Below, in pieces: positions 55,991 through 64,000 of a stretch of 64,000 nt of DNA; the stretch's first letter is position 1, and each line of letters starts with the position of its first letter. The stretch covers positions 39,308,001 to 39,372,000 of the forward strand of contig OX579635.1 in assembly GCA_951230915.1 (NCBI GenBank). The letters are read 5' to 3'. The stretch comes from Antitrichia curtipendula (taxonomy: Eukaryota; Streptophyta; Bryopsida; Hypnales; Leucodontaceae). The notes below the pieces were generated by a model, which searched no databases, was not told the origin of the DNA, and saw only the letters and a program-made list of their open reading frames with translations. Position numbers and translations under genes: made by a program.

Positions 55991-58247
55991 CCCTATTTGA
56001 ATCTAGTGTTTTTGTTATGAAAAAAATTTGGGTGGTGGATACAAATAAAGAGAACAATCTTGTCCTATTAATTGAAAATAAAAAAGAGCCCTTGGTCCTT
56101 TCAAGAATGTAATGTAATGTGAATGTGTAGTATAATTTTTCAACACTCAAGGGAGGAGGCATTGAATTTGTATTAATATGAAAAAGTTAATTAGGTCTTA
56201 TATATATAATTAGGTACAATAATCTTACACATTTTTTTCTTAGGCAAATTCATCTAGGTAAAATTCTATGAACTTCAAGATACCCTTACATGCTAAAAAA
56301 TGCATAGATTTTCAAGTTGCAAATTGCACTAGAATTGTAATAAAGTGTACTTGGATATCATACAACAACTTCTAAAGAAGTGGAAGCAAGCTCGTGGTAT
56401 AAAGAAGCTAATTTGGGATCCTAATTTATCACAAAAAAAACTTTAGAAGATAGTCAAATACTTGTTGCAATACCGGAGTAAGCCAAAGAACAAGCAAGAA
56501 ATGATACAAATAATTCAAGAAATATGAAATCAAGTATCTACAGCAATTACAAATGCTCATTCTAATATGCCTATTAAAATGCAAGCTATAATTTCAACAA
56601 ATGGGGGCAATGCTAGGTAGTAGATGGTGTATAGGAAATTTGAATTTCATGTGCACATATTTAATATACATTTGAAAATAACTTTGCAATAGTATATTAC
56701 ATGCCCCAAAATTCTCAAAATTGTAGTTAAAAAACATAAACAAAAAATTTGTAGTCCATTTGGAACTACAAAGAATGGGTGGTCAAAAGAACCACAACTA
56801 ATTTCCACCATGGTTTTTACTTACCAACTTTTGTTATAGTAAAGAGTATATTAAACCACTAACTGCAACATAATCTTTGAAGTTTGTATAGACAATTATC
56901 TTCTAGAAAGTATTGCAAGTATTGCATTGTAGTTGTAGCAGGCATCTAATGGAACAATATCTTCAGTAGATAATCAATAGAGGAGGTAAATTTAGCAAGT
57001 TTGTTGAACTCCTATTGTAGCAACGAATTAGAACTTCCAACAAACTTGTATGTTGAACTTTCTTTTCTACTCAAAATAATGAATACAAAAGTTCAATGAG
57101 TTCCTTCATTAATTGCTCCCCCCTACTATAACTCCCTCTAACATGTCAAAGGTTATGTCAAAGTGTAGAAGTTGAGAACTGACCCTATCCAATTTTATTT
57201 CACCTTTATAAATAATAACTATGTAATTTTCAATTGATTCTAATGGTATAAAATATTCCATCTTATGAAAGTTTTTCTCAAACTACAGTGATTTGTTCTA
57301 ATAGAGCATATGACACTTATTTATCAAAATCACACTATTTTGAATTATTATGGGTTGGAATATTACTATATTGTACCAATTTTCACAAAAATAATTTTTT
57401 GGTGTGACACTCATTTTCTAGGTGACGCTAGTTACCCACCCACCCACCCTCCCCCACACTAATAGGACAAGTCATTTGTAGTTTTCAAGAGTTAGTATTA
57501 TATTTGCATCAAGTTATGGGATGAATCTTGATTATATGTTTTTCCTTTGATGTTTTCTACAATATGATCAAACAAGTACTTAAGCTTAAAAGAGGCTGTA
57601 TTTGTTTATCAGTGGCACGATTTTTGAATAAGATCCTATTCAAATTTCCTCATATATATTTGTTTGTAGCTCTTTGTCTATGCAAAGCCTCCTCTCCTTC
57701 GGTCCAAAGTCAACAAATTAGTCAACTTGAAACCATAATGTCAAGTCCTATTATTTACAAGGCAAATTTGTAAGTCTTTCATTGGATAGTTACAAAAACA
57801 TTAAGGTAACTACACCTTAAATTGCATGCTTGCTAAAACCGCACATGCTAGATTATTGCTCAAAACATACTTCCACTATTTATGAGAGTCTATGGTTGGT
57901 TATCCTAAACTCTATTTTTAGCACTTTGAAAATTTGTAGTTTATTTGTATGGTGTCCAAAAAATGCATTTTTAGAGATTCTAAAATTTCCTTTTGGCTTC
58001 CAACACAATCCCACCAAAAAAATTTCAATATAATAATGGCAACCATGCTTAATTGCTTATTTGTGCAATTTTAGGTGGAGTTATCTTACATTTTATAATT
58101 TTGTTCTTCTTTCTACACCCTTAACCCATAACAACACGGAGAACGTTTTGTGGCCGATGAATGACAAAGAATCTCTTCATGTAGGACATAAGTGCAACTA
58201 TTCAACCTCCAAATTTTGTGTGGAAAGGGAAGGTCTTCTACTTCTTC
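55991..58247. other. AT-rich intergenic DNA without genes
   Basis: I see no gene, only low-complexity open frames of up to 92 codons. 57325-57365 is a diverged copy of the short repeat at 31.37 kb. A C-rich 'cacccacccaccctccccc' run lies near 57437. Nothing else is supportable. Confidence 0.45.
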
Positions 58248-58773
58248 TAAGGTAAACCTGCCTATGACAGGTAGACCACTAATGCAAACATCTACAAAAC
58301 CACCCATTACAACCTTACATCAACCCATTTCAGATTTTTGTCAATAAATGAGATTATGACTTCATTAGGTTGGTTAGTGGCCAAAATCAACGCCTTGGGA
58401 GATGACCATGGAGTTATTAGTGACTGTCATAAGACACTTACACCTTTCTAGTGTAAACTTGTCATAGAAAGTTATTTTTTTTATTCCTTCATGTCATGGC
58501 CATGTTAGAAAATCTGGTGATTGCTTTAGGTGGTAAGATGACCATTATAGAAACACTTTTTGCTGATTTGGGGTAGTCTACAGATTCTTTTAGACCAATT
58601 GGGCAGAACACTTCAGAAATTCATAACTAATTCATACTTTGTCCAAAAAATAAAATTCCAGTTGCTTCCTTCATTTCTCAGATTTGTCTTTGTATGAAAA
58701 AAAATCAGATTTTTTTTGGTAATGGCAACATGACAAATCAATTATTTTGCCTGTCATAGGCAGGTTTACCTTA
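58248..58773. mobile_element. 526-bp MITE with perfect TAAGGTAAACC termini
   Basis: The left end TAAGGTAAACCTGCCTATGA followed by CAGG is matched by an exact 24-base reverse complement at the right. The interior contains the family word 'aattcataactaattcata'. The termini share only TAAGGTA with the 25.2, 30.3 and 54.3 kb elements, so it is a separate subfamily. It ends about 270 bases before the start codon of the SDR gene and so lies in or next to its promoter. Confidence 0.85.
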
Positions 58774-59040
58774 GTTTGTCTTCCAGTGAGTGCTTCCAAA
58801 TTCCAATCGTCAGAGACCAGCCCACCAACAAGCCTGCCTCCCGACAAGTGTCCCGTCTCTCTTCACAAATGGACTGCCACCTTAACTTTGAGCTTTTCCA
58901 GCATCACTTTGGTGCCGGATTTCATGTTTTGTGAGCTCAGAACACAGTGGTGCGTCGTGGGCTTCTTTTGCTGATAAGCGTGTGCTGAACTGGACGTTGG
59001 ATTGCGGTTTGGAGAGCTTCGAGAGCTGCGATTGAGCAGG
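58774..59040 (+). promoter_or_regulatory. Presumed core promoter and 5' UTR of the SDR gene
   Basis: This is the only unique sequence between the MITE right end and the SDR start codon. It is GC-richer than the DNA upstream. No TATA box is evident. An in-frame ATG at 59002 would add 13 residues (MRFGELRELRLSR), but the second ATG at 59041 begins directly at the Rossmann strand typical of SDR proteins and is preferred. Confidence 0.4.
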
Positions 59041-61513
59041 ATGAAGCCGCTGCGAGTGTTGGTGACGGGCGCCTCCAGCGGGTTGGGGAAAGCGGTGGCC
59101 GTGCACCTCGCTCGAGAAGGGCATTCTCTGTTCCTCACGGGTCGCGATCCGAGGCGACTTGGAGAGGCTTCCGACGATTGCAAAGGTGCATCAATCGCGC
59201 CAGACAGTTCTCTTGAAATTTTTCTGAACGCATTAAGTGGCATTGGCTATAATATCCTGTTCTTGTGTACAAGAGGAGATCAATTCAGCTGTATGTGGGT
59301 TCAAGAAAAATTCTCAACCCTATTTGATGGTTGTACTTTTCTTTCCAGAGCATCCAGTGCCTTCGATCATAATTTTCTGTTTTTGTGTACAAGAGGAGAT
59401 CAATTCAGGATTATGAGGACTTTAAAACATTTCTCAACGCTATTTGATGGTTGCACTTTCTCGAATTTTTTTGAATGCATCAAGTGCCATTGGCCATAAT
59501 TTCCTGTTCTCTAGTACAAGATGAGATCAATTCAGCCGTATGTGAATCTAAAAACACTTCTATCAAATATTTCCTAATGCATTAGTGCCCTTGTTCATAA
59601 TTTCCTATTCTCGTGTAATCCTGTGGTCAATTCAGTAGTATGTGTATATCTATTCTTGTTTATCCTCAACCCAATTTGATGGTTGCAAACCCCAATTGGC
59701 AGCTGGAGAGTGACAAAATGCGAGTATATTGCAGGGGCCAAGGATGTTTTCAAAGGTTTGGGAGATGTGGCTGCGGAGGCTGATGTTGCGCGACTGTATA
59801 GTGAAGCTGTGGAATCGCTTGGCGGTATTGACGTTGCAGTGCTAAATGCGGGAGTGGGCCGGCATGGGAATGTGGAGGACGTTTCAGTGGAGGATTTCGA
59901 CTTGCAGTTCAATACAAATGTGCGCGGCGTGTTTCTTTGGCTCAAGCACATCTTACCCCATATGAAGGTTTCAGGATTGATTCTATTCTTTAACCTAATC
60001 TCTGGGAGTGGTTATTCTTAAAGCAGTGTTTTCTGATTGTGTCGGAAACGTTGAGACAGCATTCCAATGAGAAGCTTCCTCATGGTTCTTTGGGAGGTCT
60101 TTCCATGGTGACACGATCGTATGGAGACCTCCTCATGAATCGTGGATGGTTATCTTCATAATGTAGTCTAAAAGCTCCTGAAACACCCTAGTTTTGCTGA
60201 TAACCATGTTTTTAAGTTTTGTCCTATGTGTCTATTTCAATACCTCGCTGCTGGTAATCTGCTTTTTTCCATTTGAACAAGCATGTGATAATTTCTGAAT
60301 TAAGAATTTGGTTATGGTGACAGGGGAGGAAGTCCGGCCAGATAATTGTGACGAGCAGTGTGGTTGGAGAAAGAGCTGCAGCAGGTAAGTCTATCTACAG
60401 TGCAACGAAACACGCAGTGCAGGGGATGATTGAAGGGCTTCGTGGCGAGCTACGAGGGACTGGTGTCAAGGCTGCCACCATACTACCAGGCGCGATTGCA
60501 ACAGAATGGTAAGCTCTTGGAATTATTTAGCACTACGGTGATGTATTTGTAAAGATATCGTCATCGACGGGAAGAAGAGACCGATCTACAGCGTTTGATT
60601 AACTGCTGATAGTTTTAGAGTACAGGATCTTATCTTCGTTACTTCAATCATTTTATCCAATATGTAGGACTGTACTTTAAATGCTTTCATCGGGAGAGCT
60701 TTAGAGCTGCGGAGAGATCACTCCAGGTACAAGAGCCTAATATATTGAGTTAACTGTTCATCTCTACATATAAAATTCTTATTCAATTTTATAGTGGGAG
60801 GTTGCTGACGGCTATTGAATGGAGAGTAGATGACCCTATTTCTATTCAAAAATCAGTGGCCATAAACATTTAGCCAAGTCATACTTATACCACTTGCGAA
60901 TTGTGAAGGCCAAACGAGAGAATGAATAGATGATTGCTGTAGGTAACAAGGGTCATTATTGGAGACGGAATTAGGTCCCAAACGGTGATTGGTTCCTATA
61001 TCTTATTAACCTTTTTGTTTGTTGAGAATCCTTCTTTCTTCTCCACTATCGCCCGAGTTTTCAGTTAGTGCCTGTCTGACTGGTTTGCGAACAGGTGGGC
61101 AAGTCCAGCTGGACAGGGAAATGCTATGCCCAAGAATGCTCTCACTCCGGATGATGTAGCAGCTGCCGTTCTCACAATTGTTAATCAGGTATGTTTGCAA
61201 CTCTCTAACTTTTACGCAAGGGGCTTGAGTTCCACCCCTCTTACTTTTTTTTGTAAGTTTATTGCCTGGTGAATTTCTGATGCTTGTGATTCACTTTAAC
61301 ACAATAACAATCTGCTGCCTGATCAACAAATACCTCCAAGTTGTGTCTCAGGATTTGGAGTCCTGTCTATGCCAGTTCATAATCGAGCTCTATTGCTTAC
61401 ATCCTGATATTAGGATCTCGGTTTGTTTGATTGCTGCTATTCTGTGGGGTTTGAAGAGTCCATCTACAGATATTGATCGCCTTATTATCTCCCCGGCTGC
61501 TCAAGCAAAATGA
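59041..61513 (+). CDS. Short-chain dehydrogenase/reductase (classical SDR)
   Basis: An NAD(P)(H)-dependent oxidoreductase of unknown substrate. Five exons, 59041-59185, 59735-59967, 60324-60508, 61095-61188 and 61457-61513, with consistent GT-AG phases, give 237 residues, about the usual classical-SDR core length. Motifs: cofactor loop TGASSGLG (residues 9-16), D-V near residue 59, NAG (86-88), catalytic Ser 138 in VTSSVVG, and YxxxK as YSATK (Tyr 151, Lys 155), followed by 'LPGAIATEW' after strand 6. The C-terminus ends 'DIDRLIISPAAQAK', like the 'i..i.i.P..q' tail of bacterial-type SDRs. The last exon is short (19 codons with stop) and its acceptor 'ttgaag' is weak, so it is the least certain part. 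No targeting peptide; cytosolic location inferred. NADP versus NAD preference is not settled by the sequence. Confidence 0.9.
59190..59690 (+). repeat. Tandem repeat of about 100-127 bp in SDR intron 1
   Basis: Four diverged units, anchored by 'aatttcctgttct.gtgtac' at about 59251, 59371, 59498 and 59599, each continue with 'aagaggagatcaattcag' or a decayed version and 'ctatttgatggttg'. The first three are best preserved. Spacings are 120, 127 and 101. The repeats fill most of intron 1 and create a run-on open frame after exon 1 that has no SDR similarity. Confidence 0.85.
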
Positions 61514-61848
61514 GGCTAATTTTGTACTGGCATGAGAGGAGTTGCAAAGTTGCAGTGCAGGCATCCTGACAGGCATGTAATTGCAACAATTTTTGCTCCA
61601 TGGAATATTGGTACCCTTTGAGTTTTGGAGAGCTTGTGCATAGTGATTGAGGCTCTGAATTACACATTATGTGACGCATGCAAAGTTGTCTTCCACTTCA
61701 AAAATGCTATGTGCTATTTTAGATAGTTTCACTTATTAATTATAAACTAAACCACCTCCAGCTCATGAAGAAGATTTTGATATGAAGACGTTGCAGTGCA
61801 TTGATGACTTCATGCAGGGTAGTATCTAACTGAATTGGGTAAGGTGAA

Positions 61849-61972
61849 GGCACCCTAAACCGTCCCTGTACCCAATTTCGTCACCATGTACCAAGGGTGC
61901 ACATTTTTGTAGTAAGAATGTACTATGTTGGTACATGGTGACAGAATAGGGATGGTTTAGGGTGTTTCCACA
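61849..61972. repeat. Small foldback element
   Basis: 'caccctaaaccgtccctgta' and 'cgtcaccatgtacca' on the left are mirrored by 'tggtacatggtgacagaata' and 'gggatggtttagggtg' on the right, with a loop of roughly 30 bases. It is about 124 bases overall and has no coding content. Confidence 0.8.
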
Positions 61973-62018
61973 TTAAGTTGGGAAGATGGTAGAAAGCAAG
62001 CAATCATTCAAGGTTAAT

Positions 62019-62697
62019 AAGCTTAAGAGTATCACCACCCATTCCCCTAGGGTTCACCCATTCCCCTAGGGTTGGGAAAATGGGGGTGGTCTGAGCCCTA
62101 CAATTTTGGGTTGTTTCTGTGACGTTTTGTCTTCCATTCATCTCCACTTTCAAGAACATGTCAAAACAAGTAAAACGGGTGCATTAGTTACTTGGTAGAA
62201 TTAAGAGCCAATGATCATGTCAATTGATTAAAAAGATTAATCAACAATTTGATCAAATGAAGCATGTGTCAACAAGCATGGCAAGGATGCTTTCCTAGTG
62301 TTTGGAGAGAGAATTGTGTTGTGATTGTGCTCCTTTTGTCTCTAGTCAAATTTATGCACCCATAGGAAAGTTTTCTGGTTAGGGACATAAAGAACATAGT
62401 TATGGTACAATTTTCTTTGTAAACATTAGAAAAGCATCCTTGTCATGCTTGTTGATACATGCTTTATTTTATTGGTTAGATGGTTTATGAGCCATTTCTT
62501 TCATTTTTTTTAATCAATTGATATGATAGTTGGCTCTTGATCTTGCCAAGTTACTAATGCACTTGATTTATTTGTTTTGACGTGTTCTTGAGGGCGGAGA
62601 TGAGTAAGGAACAAAATGTCATGAAAGCAATCAAGAGTTGCAGAACTCGAGCCATTCCATCTTTCCAATCCTGGGGGGATGGGTGGTGATACTCTAA
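62019..62697. mobile_element. ~680-bp foldback transposon-like element
   Basis: The ends 'ttaagagtatcaccaccc' (left, then 'attcccc') and 'gggtggtgatactctaa' (right) are inverted copies. The pairing continues inward through almost the whole length: 'cattcatctccactttcaag' with its mirror near 62.6 kb, 'gtgcattagttacttgg' with 'ccaagttactaatgcac', 'caattgattaaaaagatt', and 'gtgtcaacaagcatg.caaggatgct' with 'agcatccttgtcatgcttgttgata'. Each arm is about 300 bases. A small direct repeat ('cacccattcccctagggtt' twice) lies at the left end. Confidence 0.85.
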
Positions 62698-64000
62698 GAA
62701 TATCTACAATACAAGCTTAGAAAACAATCCCTGTAATGACAGATGGTGGAGCATTTGATAGGACTTGTATGGTGTTGGGTTCTTTTTAAAACAAATTGAT
62801 CTAATGCAAAGTCAACAATTTAAATCTCAAATGAATTTTTCCGCATTATAAAATTAAAATAAAATAAAATTCTACAATATAAAAAGATTTTTTTATGCAA
62901 ATAAGGAAAGGGCAAATTTATTGGCACATATAATAATGCTTGAAAAAATATGACTTTTGCTATTGTAAATCAACTTACTAGCCCTTCAGATTTTGCAAAT
63001 TTGTCAAGTTTGGGAAAGATAATGATGGGTGTAGGAATCAAGGAAGACCATGACCGATTTCATTACTAAGAAATATTTTTTTGAATTGTCTCTTTATTAT
63101 GCCGTTACTATCTTAGAACCTAGAAGCATTGTAGATGTTCTAAAAGCAGCTCCAATGCAACTGGGAACAAGCACGTGAATGCATGATGATCGGGCCTCTC
63201 AAAAGGAATACTTTAATACAATCGATATTGGTCATTTTTTATTCCCAACCTTGTCATTTTCCATCCTATGTTCGGCAATTTGGCAAAATATGAAGAACCC
63301 ACAAAGAAGCTCACAATAGCAAAAATTCTCATTGTCATACCTTTTCATCCTCATTATGTCTGCTAATAATTTGAAATTCATCTTTTTCGCATGAATGGTC
63401 TTTACTTAATGTAGAATCTTTTTTTTTCATTTTTTTGTAATGTGGTAATGATTCATTTGAGGTTTGTATTGTCAATTTTTTTTCAAAAGTCACTAGAACA
63501 AAATGAGGTTCATCTATCTCCACTTCAAAATTTGGATACTATATATCTTTCCGTCTTTGCATTAGAAATGTTCTAAGTTATTGCGAGTAAGTTATCATAT
63601 TGTCAAAGTAGCAAAACACAATATTGCAACATTAAGTTAAGGTAAATACACCTAATTTTGACCTCAACTAAATTGTGCAATGTAGACTTGTGCCTTAGAT
63701 ATAACTGTTATGAATATGAGAGCCTAGGGTTGAATTTGAAAATACTTGTAATCATTACTTTGAAATTTTGTAGTTTATTCATATAATCCAAAAAAAATAT
63801 GCAGAGGTTATTTTTATTATTCTATCAATTGTTGAGGAGGTCCTACAAATTTTAATAATAGGAATCAAACATCAATGTTCATTTAGACAATTTTAAATGT
63901 AGTTGCTATAGATTAAGTAGTCACTGAATCATAATTATGTTCAAAGAATAATTGATGCCATAATAAGGTAGACATAATCATTGTGGATACTCTTCCTATT
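62698..64000. other. AT-rich intergenic DNA to window end
   Basis: No gene, RNA or clear repeat is visible. Open frames are below 65 codons and low in complexity. Confidence 0.45.

Noticed and set aside
59002..59499. 165-codon frame running from SDR exon 1 into intron 1
   Set aside because: After residue 48 it reads only the tandem repeat; the true exon continues at 59735 in the correct phase with SDR motifs.
1..64000. CRISPR arrays, operons, phage or plasmid features
   Set aside because: The window is a spliced plant nuclear sequence; the tandem repeats seen lack regular spacers and no prokaryotic gene organisation is present.

Overview
This window is nuclear DNA of a land plant. The evidence is GT-AG spliced genes, a cytosolic-type plant glutamine synthetase, an orthologue of the plant phospholipid:sterol acyltransferase PSAT1, an HLH plus ACT-like regulator of the plant kind, a diverged U6 snRNA copy and a plant L1-type LINE. 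Short introns, compact genes and GC-richer exons in very AT-rich repeat-filled DNA suggest a seed-free plant, most likely a bryophyte such as a moss. That placement is inference; the species is not recognised.

Layout. 1-8.3 kb: an old full-length LINE on the minus strand. 10.5-16.0 kb: PSAT1-like gene, minus strand, 16 reconstructed exons. 17.3-18.3 kb: a decayed, perhaps serpin-like fragment with a partial duplication. 18.6-19.3 kb: a 136-bp tandem duplication and a GC-rich island. 21.2-33.1 kb: repeat territory with inverted-repeat MITE-like elements, a foldback, and a copy of the glutamine synthetase 5' region without its gene. 33.2-36.2 kb: glutamine synthetase gene, plus strand, 3 exons. 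36.3-51.9 kb: mostly AT-rich repeats, including a foldback that spans a 200-N assembly gap. 52.0-53.5 kb: HLH/ACT-like gene, plus strand, 4 exons. 55.9 kb: U6 snRNA-like copy. 59.0-61.5 kb: short-chain dehydrogenase/reductase gene, plus strand, 5 exons. 61.8-62.7 kb: two further foldback elements.

The four genes are independent and form no pathway or cluster: sterol ester synthesis, nitrogen assimilation, a transcriptional regulator and an oxidoreductase. The most unusual content lies between them: (i) a duplicated glutamine synthetase promoter/5' UTR that stops just before the start codon; (ii) several multi-copy terminal-inverted-repeat families, one with TTAA ends, one with TTA-flanked GAGCATC ends and one with TAAGGTA ends; (iii) tandem minisatellites inside introns of two of the genes.
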